A DNA stretch of 64,000 nt from Jeotgalibaca ciconiae (lineage in GTDB: Bacteria; Bacillota; Bacilli; Lactobacillales; Aerococcaceae): assembly GCF_003955755.1 (NCBI RefSeq), contig NZ_CP034465.1, positions 2,598,001-2,662,000 on the forward strand, written 5' to 3'. A model generated the notes under the pieces. It was not told where the DNA came from, did no database searches, and saw only the letters and a list, made by a program, of their open reading frames with translations. Numbering within the stretch: position 1 is the stretch's first letter; each line of letters starts with the position of its first letter. Below are positions 37,169 through 46,860 of this stretch, in pieces. A program made the translations under genes and the position numbers.

Positions 37169-37726
37169 TTGCAAGCATTCATTGAATCAATGACATTGCC
37201 AAATCTTTTAATGTTAATCGGAACTGCAGGAGCAATTATTTTGATTCCCATCAAAGATGTCATCAGCTTGGAGTTTTACGATATCTGCGATGTGTTTATT
37301 AGTCTTTTCTTTGTTGGTTTAATCATGACTAAGATGGACGAAGGAATGGAGCAGAATAAGTTCTTATTAACGGGTATATTTTTAGGTGTTTCAATCGTGA
37401 TTATACTCATTAAGCTTTTTGTTTTTGTACCATTTCAGGAGAAAGCAGAGACGAATGCTCTGTTATCTAGAAAAGATTATATTGGTGAACGAGGAAAAGT
37501 TACGGTAACGATTACGAAAGAGGGACTAGGGGAAGTAGTTTTGTATACTGTTTTCGGAAACGTTCCTATGACTGCTAAAATTTATCATCAAGAAAATGAT
37601 GGAATTATTCAGATTGCCAATGGACAAATGATTCGAGTAATGGATATTCAAGAATCTATCGTTTTTGTGGCGCCATACGAAGAAAAAGCTTTCCTCCCCC
37701 CTTTGGAAAGCCATTGGGGAAAATAA
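37169..37726 (+). CDS. NfeD-family membrane protein (YuaF-like)
   Basis: 185 aa with three hydrophobic stretches (LPNLLMLIGTAGAIILIP, DVFISLFFVGLIM, LLTGIFLGVSIVIILIKLFVF), then a soluble C-terminal OB-like domain (~108-175; GERGKVTVTITKEGLGEVVL, MIRVMDIQESIVFV). This architecture and its place 28 bp before a flotillin match YuaF of B. subtilis, which works with FloT in membrane microdomains and fluidity control. The TTG start is supported by GGTGAGGA ~5 nt upstream. Specific activity is not known. Confidence 0.85.
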   Translation: MQAFIESMTLPNLLMLIGTAGAIILIPIKDVISLEFYDICDVFISLFFVGLIMTKMDEGMEQNKFLLTGIFLGVSIVIILIKLFVFVPFQEKAETNALLSRKDYIGERGKVTVTITKEGLGEVVLYTVFGNVPMTAKIYHQENDGIIQIANGQMIRVMDIQESIVFVAPYEEKAFLPPLESHWGK

Positions 37727-37754
37727 AAATAAAAGAAAAGAAGGTTGATAGTGA

Positions 37755-39293
37755 ATGGAAGAATATTTAATTTGGATAGGTTTAGCTGCAGTTGTTATTG
37801 TATTTTTAGTAGCAATTATTGGTCGTTATGTTACTGTATCGCCTGATACAGCTTTAATCGTAAGTGGTAGTTTCTTAGGAAAGGGAAACAACGTGTTTAC
37901 CGATAAAGAAAATAACAAAATGAAAATCGTTCGGGGCGGTGGAACATTTTTATGGCCTATTTTTCAACAAGGAAAAAGATTATCGTTAATGTCTAGTAAG
38001 CTAGAGGTTGGAGCAAGTGAAGTTTACACGAAACAAGGTGTTCCAATATCTGCAACTGGTACAGTTATTATTAAAATTGGTTCTTCTGTAGAAGAAATCG
38101 CTACTGCGGCAGAACAGTATTTAGGAAAGGAAACAAATGAACTGGAAGAGGAAGCACAAGAAGTTCTTGAAGGACATTTGCGTGCGATTCTCGGTAGTTT
38201 GACCGTTGAAGAAATTTATCGTGAGCGTGATGAATTTGGAGCACAGGTACAACAAGTTGCTTCCCATGACTTAGAAAAAATGGGATTGAAGATTGTTTCC
38301 TTTACAATTAAAGATGTAGGTGATTCGAACGGTTATTTAGAAAGTTTAGGGCGTCCTCAAATTGCAGAGGTGAAGAAAAATGCAGAAATTGCAGAAGCTG
38401 AAGCAGAAAAAACGACGATTATTCAAAAAGCAGATGCAATGAAACAAGCACGAGAAGCAGAAAATAGACGTGCAGGAGAGATTGCTTTATCTGAAAAAGA
38501 TAAACAATTAAAACTAGCTGAATATAAGAAAGAACAAGATGTTCAACAAGCCATTGCTGATAAAGCTTATCAATTACAAGATGCAGAATTACAAAAACAA
38601 TTAGTGGAAAAGCAAAAAGAGATTGAATTAGTCGATCGAAGAAAGCAAATTGAAATTGAAACAGAAGAAGTTTTCTTGGCAGCGAAAAAATTAGAAGCTG
38701 AAGTTGAGAAATCTGCTGATGCAAAACGGTATGCGGATGTTCAAAAAGCGGAAGCTGATAAACAAAGACGTATACTGGATGCAGAAGCTGCCGCAAGAGA
38801 ATTGGAATTAAACGCTCAGGCCGAAGCAGAAAGTATTGCTAAGGTTGGTAAAGCAAAGGCGGAAGCTGAGTCATTGAACATTTCAGAAGTCGGTAGAGCA
38901 AAAGCGGAAGCAGCTAAGAAATTAGCGGAAGCTTATAAAGAATACGGTCAGCAAGCAATTATGTTAGAGTTACTAAAAGTATATCCAGAAATTGTTAAGT
39001 ACGCTGCAGAACCAATTAGTAATATTGACAAAATTACGATTATTGATGGTGGCGAAGGCAACGGTGTATCGCAAGTCAGCGGATATACAACAAAAACGCT
39101 GGCTGGTATTCAAGAAAGTTTAAAAGAAACACTTGGATTAGATATGTCTGAATTAATTAATTCTTATGTTGGAAATAGTAATGTAGGATCTAAGATTGCT
39201 GATCTTAATGAAACGTTAGAATCAAACAAGTTTGTTACACCGATTTCAAATGTTGTAGAGACAAAAACTCCGGTTGAACAAACAACTGAATAA
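37755..39293 (+). CDS. floT: Flotillin-like protein FloT
   Basis: 512 aa. An N-terminal membrane anchor (YLIWIGLAAVVIVFLVAII, ~4-22) is followed by an SPFH/band-7 domain (~30-210), a long EA-rich coiled coil (~210-400; repeated AEAEAE and KAEAE patterns) and a C-terminal tail. Flotillins scaffold functional membrane microdomains and influence signalling, secretion and cell-wall synthesis. AAAAGAAGG-type site upstream of the ATG. Co-transcribed with the NfeD-like gene. Repeat copy 2 begins at its stop codon. Confidence 0.93.
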   Translation: MEEYLIWIGLAAVVIVFLVAIIGRYVTVSPDTALIVSGSFLGKGNNVFTDKENNKMKIVRGGGTFLWPIFQQGKRLSLMSSKLEVGASEVYTKQGVPISATGTVIIKIGSSVEEIATAAEQYLGKETNELEEEAQEVLEGHLRAILGSLTVEEIYRERDEFGAQVQQVASHDLEKMGLKIVSFTIKDVGDSNGYLESLGRPQIAEVKKNAEIAEAEAEKTTIIQKADAMKQAREAENRRAGEIALSEKDKQLKLAEYKKEQDVQQAIADKAYQLQDAELQKQLVEKQKEIELVDRRKQIEIETEEVFLAAKKLEAEVEKSADAKRYADVQKAEADKQRRILDAEAAARELELNAQAEAESIAKVGKAKAEAESLNISEVGRAKAEAAKKLAEAYKEYGQQAIMLELLKVYPEIVKYAAEPISNIDKITIIDGGEGNGVSQVSGYTTKTLAGIQESLKETLGLDMSELINSYVGNSNVGSKIADLNETLESNKFVTPISNVVETKTPVEQTTE

Positions 39294-39295
39294 GA

Positions 39296-39450
39296 AAAGC
39301 GGACAAGTCCGCCTTGGCCTATGAAAAAATAGGAAATTTGTCCCTGAATGAGCAGCGAAGCGCGCAATGGGGCAAATTTATCTTTTTTTCAGTAGGCCAG
39401 GACTTGGGAGCTAGACATTGATGGCTGAACTTATAATCCCCTAGTCTATA
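39296..39450 (+). repeat. Interspersed repeat family 1, copy 2
   Basis: Nearly identical in inverted orientation to 8037-8195. It starts at the floT stop codon with the hairpin gcggac-aa-gtccgc (39299-39312). Relative to the upstream gene (floT or pbp1A) both full copies lie in the same orientation. It is followed at once by a bidirectional terminator, mirroring copy 1. Confidence 0.85.
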
Positions 39451-39458
39451 AAAAATCC

Positions 39459-39502
39459 AAAACAGGTCTTAAAATCTAACCAATGATTTTAAGACCTGTT
39501 TT
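39459..39502. terminator. Bidirectional terminator between floT and the AraC regulator
   Basis: 18-bp inverted repeat 39459-39476 / 39485-39502 with A and T runs on both sides. Confidence 0.88.
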
Positions 39503-39505
39503 TTT

Positions 39506-40378
39506 CTACCCAATCCTCCGATATACGCTTGGTGATAACCCGGTTCTTTTCTTAAATAATCTACTGAAATAGGCAAAATTTTCTAATCCGATTTCTAAGG
39601 AAATTTCTTTAATTGATAAATTTGAGTATCGTAACAAGTCTTTTGCATAAGAAATTTTTTGGTTAATTTGATAATCAATGGGTGGTGTTCCAATAAATTT
39701 TGAAAAGTCTTTAACGATCTGAAACTTATTAAGATGAAATCTATTTTCTAAATCCTCTAAAGAAATATTCTCCTTGAATTGGTTATCTAGCAGTGTCTTG
39801 ACCTCTAGAATATATTTTGGTATTTCTGCATCTTCAAAATCTAATTCGAATTTCTGAATTAATAGCTGATTTAATAGTTCGTGTATCAACACGGAGCATT
39901 GAAAATCTGTTCGAGCGTCTGATTCTGTTGTTAACTGTAATAATTGAGTGATGATTAAATGTATAGGGTTCGTTTTTAAATTTGTTTGATCAACGTGAAA
40001 AATAGGGGATTTGTTCTTAGAATACTCATTATAGAATGCATGTATATTTGCTCCGTTAATATGGATCCAATCCATTTCCCAAGGTTCCTCACTAATCGTT
40101 TCGTAAAGCTGGTATTCTTGGCAATCAATAAAAAATACATCACCTGCTCTTATTCTATGGACTTTATTTTGATAAGTTAATTGACCTTCTCCTGACAAAG
40201 TGAATTTCATTAAATAGGAGGGAAGATTCTCCCTTTCCGTATAGTAGGGTTTATTTGCTTTAAAGTAACCAATCTCTTGAATGTAATAAAATAATTCTTG
40301 GCTTTTTTGAGTAGGCGTGCGAATCTGTCTGAGAGAATCATTGCTCCACGTATGATTTCCTTTTTCCCAATACTTCAT
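39506..40378 (-). CDS. AraC-family transcriptional regulator (probable rhamnose activator)
   Basis: 290 aa. The N-terminal cupin sensing domain (~40-150; GEGQLTYQNKVHRIRAGDVFFID) is followed by the C-terminal AraC/XylS double HTH (~190-288; ISLEDLENRFHLNKFQIVKDFSKFIG; LSIKEISLEIGLENFAYFSRLFKKRTGLSPSVYRR). It is transcribed divergently from rhaB across a 135-bp gap, so it very likely controls the rhamnose operon. The ligand is inferred from context only. AAAGGAGGAAGA precedes the start. Confidence 0.88.
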   Translation of the reverse strand: MKYWEKGNHTWSNDSLRQIRTPTQKSQELFYYIQEIGYFKANKPYYTERENLPSYLMKFTLSGEGQLTYQNKVHRIRAGDVFFIDCQEYQLYETISEEPWEMDWIHINGANIHAFYNEYSKNKSPIFHVDQTNLKTNPIHLIITQLLQLTTESDARTDFQCSVLIHELLNQLLIQKFELDFEDAEIPKYILEVKTLLDNQFKENISLEDLENRFHLNKFQIVKDFSKFIGTPPIDYQINQKISYAKDLLRYSNLSIKEISLEIGLENFAYFSRLFKKRTGLSPSVYRRIG

Positions 40379-40458
40379 TTCTTATCTTCCTCCTTTTAAC
40401 CAAGATAGTGCAATTATACACCAAAATTGTCTGATGTAAAACGGGTTCAATTTCTGTA

Positions 40459-40464
40459 TATTAT
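40459..40464 (+). promoter_or_regulatory. Possible -10 of rhaB
   Basis: TATTAT, overlapping TATATT, without a good -35 at the right distance. That would fit a promoter needing the AraC-type activator. Confidence 0.4.
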
Positions 40465-40467
40465 ATA

Positions 40468-40481
40468 TGTAAACGATAACA
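40468..40481 (+). promoter_or_regulatory. cre site (CcpA catabolite repression)
   Basis: TGTAAACGATAACA matches the cre consensus TGWAARCGNTWNCW at every position. It lies at or just after the expected transcription start of rhaBA-fucO, where CcpA binding represses. Confidence 0.85.
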
Positions 40482-40513
40482 GTTATCCAACAACAAAGTG
40501 AAAGGGATGTGCT

Positions 40514-41971
40514 ATGAATACATATATTGCCATTGATATTGGTGCTTCCAGTGGGCGTCTTATTATAAGTTCCATTAATGAAGAAAATAAAATAATGATG
40601 GAAGAAATTCATCGTTTTAAAAATGGCTTTAGCAAAAAAGGTCGATATGACTGTTGGGAAATCGACTACCTGATTCAAGAAATCCTTGTAGGATTAGAGA
40701 AAGTAAAGAACAGAGGAATTACTTCTTGTCATGTAGGAATCGATACGTGGGCGGTCGATTATTGTCTTGTCAACAATTCTGGTGAAAGAATCGGAGAACC
40801 TATTTCTTATCGAGATAGCCGTACAAATAACGCGGTTACGAATCTATCAAAGAAAATATCGTTAGAGAAACTTTATGAAAAGACGGGCGTCCAGATTCAA
40901 CCTTTCAATACGATCTTCCAGCTTTTTGTAGAAGAAAGGCAAGTATTAGATCAAGCCGATAAGTTACTGCTGATACCTGATTACTTGGGCTATGTATTTA
41001 CAGGAAAAATGGTAACAGAGAAAACAAATGCTTCAACCATGCAGTTATTAAATGCAAATACAAAACATTGGGATGCTGATTTACTAAAGCTTATAGGAGT
41101 GACGGAAAACTTATTCCCGCCATTAGTAGATGCTGGAACGATTCTTGGTCAAATGCAAAAGGATAAATTTCCTGAATTTGATTTACCAGATGCAACTTTT
41201 GTTTCTGTTGCGAGTCATGATACAGCTTCAGCTGTTTTAGGTACTCCTGGCGAAAGCAGCAATTGGGCTTATATTAGTAGTGGGACATGGTCTTTGTTAG
41301 GTGTTGAGACAAATGTGATCAATGTTCACCAAGATGCTTTCTTAGCTAATTACACAAACGAATGGGGCGCTCATAATTCAATCCGTTTTCTAAAAAATAT
41401 TATGGGAATGTGGTTAATTCAAGAAGTTGCCCGCAGTCAAAATTATACACACAGCTATCCGGAATTAGCAGATCTTGCTAGTCAGGCAGTTCCTTACCAG
41501 CAATTTATCGATGTGAATGATGGACGCTTTCTGAACCCTGTAAATATGATTGAAGAGATACAAGAATATTGCAAAATAACAAATCAAATCGTTCCAAAAA
41601 CTGCTGGTGAAATTGCTCGCTGTATTTATGATAATTTGGCACTTTGTTATGCACTTGAATTAGAAAAATTAACGAAATTGAGCGGAACAGATCAGAAAAT
41701 TAAAAGATTGCATATCGTTGGGGGAGGATCTAACAACCAATTCCTAAACCAACTTACAGCAAATCTCACTGGCACCATTGTTGAAGCGGGTCCAAGCGAA
41801 GCGACTGCAATCGGAAATATTGTAATGCAGATGATCGCTAGTGAAGAAGTAACAGATATACCTGCTGCTCGAAAATTAATTAAAAACTCTTTTGAATTTA
41901 CCGTTCATAAACCTGAAAGAAATGATGAAACGATATTAGAAAAATATAAACAATTTATCGAGGAGGTATAA
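40514..41971 (+). CDS. rhaB: Rhamnulokinase
   Basis: 485 aa FGGY-family sugar kinase that phosphorylates L-rhamnulose at C1. N-terminal phosphate loop [13 protein letters not shown], rhamnulokinase-type [12 protein letters not shown] and YRDSRT, and C-terminal ATP-binding [27 protein letters not shown] lies ~4 nt before the ATG. It is separated from rhaA by one base, so the two are co-translated. First gene of the rhamnose operon, under the cre site. Confidence 0.94.
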   Translation: MNTYIAIDIGASSGRLIISSINEENKIMMEEIHRFKNGFSKKGRYDCWEIDYLIQEILVGLEKVKNRGITSCHVGIDTWAVDYCLVNNSGERIGEPISYRDSRTNNAVTNLSKKISLEKLYEKTGVQIQPFNTIFQLFVEERQVLDQADKLLLIPDYLGYVFTGKMVTEKTNASTMQLLNANTKHWDADLLKLIGVTENLFPPLVDAGTILGQMQKDKFPEFDLPDATFVSVASHDTASAVLGTPGESSNWAYISSGTWSLLGVETNVINVHQDAFLANYTNEWGAHNSIRFLKNIMGMWLIQEVARSQNYTHSYPELADLASQAVPYQQFIDVNDGRFLNPVNMIEEIQEYCKITNQIVPKTAGEIARCIYDNLALCYALELEKLTKLSGTDQKIKRLHIVGGGSNNQFLNQLTANLTGTIVEAGPSEATAIGNIVMQMIASEEVTDIPAARKLIKNSFEFTVHKPERNDETILEKYKQFIEEV

Positions 41972-41972
41972 T

Positions 41973-43226
41973 ATGTCAACAGTTGAAAAAAAATATCTAG
42001 AAGCAAAAGAAAAATATGCAGAATTAGGCGTAAATACTGATGAAGTATTGAAGCGTCTTGAAGAAGTGAAGATCTCGATGCATGTATGGCAGGGAGATGA
42101 TATCGCTGGATTTTTAAGTGATGATGAAGTTTCAGGAGGAATTACGGTTACCGGAAATCATCCTGGTAAAGCTCGCACGCCGGAAGAACTGCGTCAAGAT
42201 TTGGAGAAGGCTTATTCTTTGATTCCTGGAAAACACAAATTGAATTTACATGCCATTTATCTCGATACGGATGAGGATGTAGATTTAAACGAAATTGAAC
42301 CGAAGCATTTTGAAAAATGGGTATCATGGGCAAAGGAACAAGATTTAGGTCTTGATTTTAATCCAACGTTCTTTTCGCATCCTATGTATAAAGATGGATT
42401 TACACTGGCATCACCTGATAAAGAAGTACGAGAGTTCTGGATTGAACATGGAAAACGCACGAGAAGGATTGCAGAATACTTTGGAAAAGAATTAGGGCAA
42501 GTTGCCGTAAACAACTTCTGGGTTCCAGATGGTTATAAAGACAACCCGATTGACCGTTATTTACCACGCCAACGTTTGATGGAATCTTTAGATGAAATAT
42601 TCAGTGAGGAAATCAATCCTGAATATACCCTCGATGCGGTAGAAAGTAAATTATTTGGTATTGGTGCCGAAGCTTATACTGTTGGCTCCCACGAATTCTA
42701 TATGGGATATGGTCTAACGCGCAATAAGCTAATTTGTATGGATGCGGGGCATTTCCATCCAACAGAAGTGATTTCGAACAAACTATCCTCCATAGCCTTA
42801 TTCAGTGAAGGAATCTTACTGCATGTTTCTCGTCCGGTTCGCTGGGATTCAGATCATGTAGTGATTATGGATGATGAATTACAAGAAATTGGACGCGAAC
42901 TCGTTCGTAATGATTTATTAGGAAAAACTCATATTGGATTGGACTTCTTTGATGCAACCATTAATCGAGTAGCAGCTTGGGCGATTGGTACGAGAAATAC
43001 GATTAAGGCAATTCTTAAAGCCATGCTTGAACCAACGGATTATTTGAAAAAAATAGAATTAGAAGGAGATTTCACAACTCGTTTGGCATTAACGGAAGAG
43101 TTGAAAGACTTTCCTTTTGCGGATGTATGGAACTATTATTGTGAAATAAATCAGGTTCCAGTGGGTCTGGACTGGTTAAAAGAAGCTCAAAAATATGAAG
43201 AAGAAGTTTTGAATAAGCGAAAATAG
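41973..43226 (+). CDS. rhaA: L-rhamnose isomerase
   Basis: 417 aa TIM-barrel metal enzyme that converts L-rhamnose to L-rhamnulose. Family segments are visible: [55 protein letters not shown], and the metal-site region [28 protein letters not shown] lies ~5 nt before the ATG. It supplies the substrate for RhaB. A hairpin follows before fucO. Confidence 0.95.
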   Translation: MSTVEKKYLEAKEKYAELGVNTDEVLKRLEEVKISMHVWQGDDIAGFLSDDEVSGGITVTGNHPGKARTPEELRQDLEKAYSLIPGKHKLNLHAIYLDTDEDVDLNEIEPKHFEKWVSWAKEQDLGLDFNPTFFSHPMYKDGFTLASPDKEVREFWIEHGKRTRRIAEYFGKELGQVAVNNFWVPDGYKDNPIDRYLPRQRLMESLDEIFSEEINPEYTLDAVESKLFGIGAEAYTVGSHEFYMGYGLTRNKLICMDAGHFHPTEVISNKLSSIALFSEGILLHVSRPVRWDSDHVVIMDDELQEIGRELVRNDLLGKTHIGLDFFDATINRVAAWAIGTRNTIKAILKAMLEPTDYLKKIELEGDFTTRLALTEELKDFPFADVWNYYCEINQVPVGLDWLKEAQKYEEEVLNKRK

Positions 43227-43239
43227 TTGTTAAAGAAAA

Positions 43240-43263
43240 CTTACTGTTTAAATCAACAGTAAG
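43240..43263 (+). terminator. Hairpin between rhaA and fucO (possible attenuator)
   Basis: cttactgtt (43240-43248) / aacagtaag (43255-43263) then cttttct. The stem is short, so it probably only reduces read-through into fucO or stabilises the rhaBA message. Confidence 0.5.
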
Positions 43264-43315
43264 CTTTTCTCCAACATATATTGTGAATTTATATACAAGA
43301 AAAGGAGATTTTAAC

Positions 43316-44467
43316 ATGACAAACAGAATTGTTTTAAATGAAACGTCTTACTTTGGGGCAGGTGCGATTAAGCATATCCCGGAAGAAGTGGCAGCTCGCC
43401 AATTTAAGAAAGCATTTATTGTGACGGATAAGGGGCTTGTGCAAGCAGGGTTAGTTGAAAAGGTTACAAATTTGATGAAAGAAAAGAATTTATCATATGA
43501 AGTATTCGATAAAACCGTACCGAATCCAACTGTTTCAATCATTAAAGAAGGGATAGAAGCTTTTAAAAACTCTGGAGCAGATTATCTTTTGGCTATTGGA
43601 GGGGGTTCTCCGATTGACAGCGCGAAAGCAATCGGTATTGTCATCGCTAATCCACAGTTCTCAGATATCGTTAGTCTAGAAGGAGTAGCTCCAACAAAAA
43701 ATCCTAGTGTACCAATTTTTGCTGTACCAACTACTTCTGGAACAGCAGCAGAAGTAACGATTAATTATGTGATAACGGATGAAGTGAAGAAGAGAAAATT
43801 TGTTTGTGTGGATGTTCATGACATTCCTGCTGTTGCCTTTATTGATAGTGAGATGATGGCGGGAATGCCAAAAGGTTTAGCGGCAGCGACTGGTATGGAT
43901 GCGTTAACCCATGCGATTGAAGGGTATATTACCAAAGGTGCTTGGGAAATGTCTGACATGTTCCACATTAAAGCGATTGAAATTATTGGCCGTTCTCTAA
44001 AGTCATCAGTGGAGGGTGATTTATCTGCTAGAGAAGAGATGGCGTTAGGCCAGTATATAGCGGGTATGGGATTTTCTAATGTCGGGCTTGGTTTGGTTCA
44101 TGGAATGGCTCATCCTTTAGGAGCTTGGTATGACACACCTCATGGAGTGGCAAACGCAATCTTGTTACCGGTCGTAATGGATTATAACAAAGAATACACA
44201 AGTGAAAAATACCGAGATATCGCAGTAGCAATGGGAATATCCAATGTAGAAGAGATGACTCTTGAAGAAGCAAGGGAAGCGGCTATTGATTCTGTTCGGC
44301 AATTGAGTCTGGATGTGGGGATTCCGCGTTCGTTAACAGAAGTTGGCTTTAAAGAAGAGGATATTGATCAAATCGCAGCAGATGCTTTCGCAGATGTTTG
44401 TACAGGTGGTAATCCAAGGGACACTACTGTAGAAGAAATTATTCAGCTGTATCGAAAATTGTTATAG
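43316..44467 (+). CDS. fucO: Lactaldehyde reductase (iron-dependent group III alcohol dehydrogenase)
   Basis: 383 aa. In rhamnose or fucose fermentation FucO reduces L-lactaldehyde to 1,2-propanediol with NADH. Nucleotide-binding GGGSPIDSAKAIG, and iron-ligand segments DALTHAIEGY and GLVHGMAHPLGAWYDTPHG. The ATG at 43316 follows AAAAGGAGA; the frame could open from 43283 but lacks a ribosome site there. It completes a rhaB-rhaA-fucO operon in which the aldolase that would make lactaldehyde is missing. Confidence 0.9.
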   Translation: MTNRIVLNETSYFGAGAIKHIPEEVAARQFKKAFIVTDKGLVQAGLVEKVTNLMKEKNLSYEVFDKTVPNPTVSIIKEGIEAFKNSGADYLLAIGGGSPIDSAKAIGIVIANPQFSDIVSLEGVAPTKNPSVPIFAVPTTSGTAAEVTINYVITDEVKKRKFVCVDVHDIPAVAFIDSEMMAGMPKGLAAATGMDALTHAIEGYITKGAWEMSDMFHIKAIEIIGRSLKSSVEGDLSAREEMALGQYIAGMGFSNVGLGLVHGMAHPLGAWYDTPHGVANAILLPVVMDYNKEYTSEKYRDIAVAMGISNVEEMTLEEAREAAIDSVRQLSLDVGIPRSLTEVGFKEEDIDQIAADAFADVCTGGNPRDTTVEEIIQLYRKLL

Positions 44468-44546
44468 AAAGTAAAGTAGTTTGATAAATAGCACTAAATA
44501 TTTTACTAGTTTGTCAAAAGAAAAAAACAGAAAAGGTAAATTAAAT

Positions 44547-44592
44547 CCTGATATGAATGTTGGTTTTTTTTCGTTCATATTAGGGTTTTTTT
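44547..44592 (+). terminator. Terminator of the rhamnose operon
   Basis: cctgatatgaatg (44547-44559) / cgttcatattagg (44572-44584) with G-T pairs, then seven T. Confidence 0.78.
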
Positions 44593-44618
44593 GTCTATAA
44601 AAGAGGAGTTTTTCAATT

Positions 44619-44631
44619 AAAGACGAACATT
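44619..44631 (+). promoter_or_regulatory. PurBox-like site upstream of purE
   Basis: Matches the PurR box AWWWCCGAACWWT at 11 of 13 positions, with core CGAACATT. It lies about 75-80 bp upstream of the expected start of transcription, close to the -76 position reported for PurR activation in Lactococcus lactis. Confidence 0.55.
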
Positions 44632-44688
44632 TTCAGTTTTTGTTATCGATTAAGTTTGCATTTTTTCCTGGATAAAAAAATAAAAATA

Positions 44689-44697
44689 TGCTATTGT
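44689..44697 (+). promoter_or_regulatory. Extended -10 of purE
   Basis: TGC-TATTGT (44689-44697), no clear -35. This is consistent with an activator-dependent promoter. Confidence 0.5.
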
Positions 44698-44722
44698 GAC
44701 AGTTAAAAGGAGGCTGTTTTTA

Positions 44723-45238
44723 ATGTCATCGACGAATCAACCATCCAATCTTCGACCGAAAGTTGCCATTGTTATGGGGAGTAAATCAGATTGGACTCAA
44801 ATGAAAGAATGCGCACAATTATTAGAAGGATTAAAGATTCCTTATACAAAGGAAGTTGTTTCTGCCCATCGTATGCCTGATGAAATGTTTCGATTTTCAG
44901 AAACAGCTGTATCGAATGGATATGAAGTAATTATTGCAGGAGCAGGAGGAGCAGCTCACCTGCCAGGGATGATTGCATCAAAAACGACTCTTCCCGTTAT
45001 TGGTGTACCAATTAAATCAAGTACGTTAAATGGAGTTGATTCTCTTTTGTCAATCGTTCAAATGCCGGGCGGAGTTCCGGTTGCAACAATGGCAATTGGA
45101 GCCGCAGGAGCTAAAAATGCAGCTTTGTTTGCTGCTCGGTTATTAGCGGTTCATGATTCTGCCATTTTACGGAACTTAATCGATTTTCAAAATATTCAAA
45201 CAGAATATGCAAAAAAGAGTACGGAGGAATTAGAATGA
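44723..45238 (+). CDS. purE: N5-carboxyaminoimidazole ribonucleotide mutase
   Basis: 171 aa. It moves the carboxyl group of N5-CAIR to C4 to give CAIR in purine synthesis. Conserved segments: [30 protein letters not shown] (catalytic His), [14 protein letters not shown]. The ATG at 44723 is chosen because AAAAGGAGG ends ~9 nt upstream; the frame runs back to 44696 but that lies within the promoter. It overlaps purK by ATGA. Confidence 0.95.
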   Translation: MSSTNQPSNLRPKVAIVMGSKSDWTQMKECAQLLEGLKIPYTKEVVSAHRMPDEMFRFSETAVSNGYEVIIAGAGGAAHLPGMIASKTTLPVIGVPIKSSTLNGVDSLLSIVQMPGGVPVATMAIGAAGAKNAALFAARLLAVHDSAILRNLIDFQNIQTEYAKKSTEELE

Positions 45239-46368
45239 TGATGCCTCTTCAGCCAGATGCAACGATTGGAATCATTGGGGCGGGTCAATTAGGGAAAATG
45301 CTTGCTCAATCTGCTCAAAAGATGGGTTATCGAATTGCCACCTACGATCCGAACCCTAAAGCCTGTGCTTTTCCTGTTTCCAATTGGCACCAAGTTGGCA
45401 GCTTTGATGACGAAGAGTCGCTAATAGATTTTTCAAAAAAAGTAGATGTCGTGACATATGAATTTGAGAATATCAATGCTCAGATTCTAAAAACACTTCA
45501 CTCGGAAGTGAATCTTCCGCAAGGGACCGATTTATTACTAACGTCTCAAGATCGAGTACTAGAAAAAAAATGGTTAAATGAAATGAGTGTCGCGACGGCG
45601 CCTTTTTGGGAAATTCGTTCCTTTGAAGATTTAGAGGCTGCATTAATTGAGTCTGGCTTTCCTGCTATATTAAAAACAACCCGCTTTGGGTATGATGGAA
45701 AGGGCCAAATCGTTATATACAATCAAGAGCAATTATCAGATGATAGGGACTCATTAGCACAGATGTTACAGTCAGCTTGTATTTTAGAAGGCTATTGTGC
45801 ATTTGATAAAGAGGTCTCAGTCATGGTAGCAAGAGATCAATATGGAACGATTGAAACATTTCCGATCAGCAGAAATATTCATCGAAAAGGAATTCTATTT
45901 TCAAGTCAAGTACCTGCTGAGTTGTCCTCTACGGCTGAAGAAAAAATTCAAAAGATTGCGAAAAAGATTGCGAAAAAAGCAAATTTAATAGGAGTTTTGG
46001 GCATTGAATTCTTTCTTTTATCAAAGGGTGAAGTAGTGGTAAATGAAGTAGCCCCTCGACCACACAATTCAGGCCACTATACAATTGAAGCATGTAATGT
46101 ATCTCAATTCGACCAACATATCCTCGCTGTTTCTGGGCACAAACTCAGTCCAATAAAGCTTTTGAAACCAGCGCTCATGTTCAATATACTGGGACAAGAT
46201 GTTAAACATGTTTCTCATATATGGGAAAAATATCCAGAAGCAGTTGTCCACTTGTACCAAAAAGGAGAAGCGAAGAAAAATCGGAAAATGGGTCATCTGA
46301 CATTCGTAGATAATTACTTTGAAAAATATGACTCTCTTCGAAAAAACTTAGAAAATTCAAATGAATGA
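45235..46368 (+). CDS. purK: 5-(carboxyamino)imidazole ribonucleotide synthase
   Basis: 377 aa ATP-grasp enzyme making N5-CAIR from AIR, ATP and bicarbonate, the substrate of PurE. N-terminal [21 protein letters not shown]-grasp segments [17 protein letters not shown] and [17 protein letters not shown]. It overlaps purE by four bases. A strong terminator follows, so purEK forms a transcription unit separate from purSQLFMNHD. Confidence 0.95.
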   Translation: MMMPLQPDATIGIIGAGQLGKMLAQSAQKMGYRIATYDPNPKACAFPVSNWHQVGSFDDEESLIDFSKKVDVVTYEFENINAQILKTLHSEVNLPQGTDLLLTSQDRVLEKKWLNEMSVATAPFWEIRSFEDLEAALIESGFPAILKTTRFGYDGKGQIVIYNQEQLSDDRDSLAQMLQSACILEGYCAFDKEVSVMVARDQYGTIETFPISRNIHRKGILFSSQVPAELSSTAEEKIQKIAKKIAKKANLIGVLGIEFFLLSKGEVVVNEVAPRPHNSGHYTIEACNVSQFDQHILAVSGHKLSPIKLLKPALMFNILGQDVKHVSHIWEKYPEAVVHLYQKGEAKKNRKMGHLTFVDNYFEKYDSLRKNLENSNE

Positions 46369-46371
46369 ATC

Positions 46372-46405
46372 AAAAGAGACTAGCAATTTCGCTAGTCTCT
46401 TTTTT
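46372..46405 (+). terminator. Terminator of purEK
   Basis: aaaagagactagc (46372-46384) / gctagtctctttt (46391-46403) with T run. Confidence 0.88.
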
Positions 46406-46433
46406 ACGAACGTTCGTTTTAATGTTCGCATTT
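46402..46433. promoter_or_regulatory. PurBox-like pair upstream of purS
   Basis: The minus-strand box at 46421-46433 matches AWWWCCGAACWWT at 12 of 13 positions. A weaker plus-strand box at 46402-46414 (10 of 13, core ACGAAC) faces it. Inverted pairs are how PurR sites occur in B. subtilis. They overlap the -35 region of the promoter I can see. Confidence 0.55.
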
Positions 46434-46441
46434 TAGGTACA

Positions 46442-46450
46442 TGTTATAGT
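46442..46450 (+). promoter_or_regulatory. Extended -10 of purS operon
   Basis: TGT-TATAGT. The ~150 bp leader that follows is AT-rich, and I see no riboswitch or gene in it. Confidence 0.5.
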
Positions 46451-46610
46451 GTGGGAAATAGATAAATGAGATATTTCGGGCAAAATACGAATAATTATAT
46501 TTAAAATAAAATAAATGTTCTTAAAATGGTTGAGTTTGTTGCTGGGAAATGGTAATTTAGAATGGTAAGAATCAAATAGTAAATGGTCAATACAAATAAG
46601 GAGTGAAATC

Positions 46611-46859
46611 ATGTTTTTAGCAAAAGTATTTATAACGTATAAAGAGTCAATTTTAGATCCAAAAGGAGAAGCAGTAAAAAAAGCAATCCATCAATTAGAT
46701 TATCAATCAGTAGAGTCGGTTCGAATGGGTAAATATTTTGAAATTGAGGTAAATGAATCAGATTTGAGCCAAGTTGAAAAGATCATTGAATCAATTTCTG
46801 ATCAGTTATTGGCGAATGTCATTATGGAATCCTATCGATACGAAATTGAGGAGGCATAG
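46611..46859 (+). CDS. purS: FGAM synthase subunit PurS
   Basis: 82 aa. Small subunit of the three-part FGAM synthetase; it bridges PurL and PurQ. Typical content: [41 protein letters not shown] lies ~8 nt before the ATG. First gene of purSQLFMNHD, with purQ one base after its stop codon. Confidence 0.94.
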   Translation: MFLAKVFITYKESILDPKGEAVKKAIHQLDYQSVESVRMGKYFEIEVNESDLSQVEKIIESISDQLLANVIMESYRYEIEEA

Positions 46860-46860
46860 C

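Noticed and set aside
44468-44722. Purine riboswitch in front of purE
   Set aside because: No aptamer-like three-way junction or anti-terminator is visible; the terminator here belongs to the rhamnose operon, and the PurBox explains control better.
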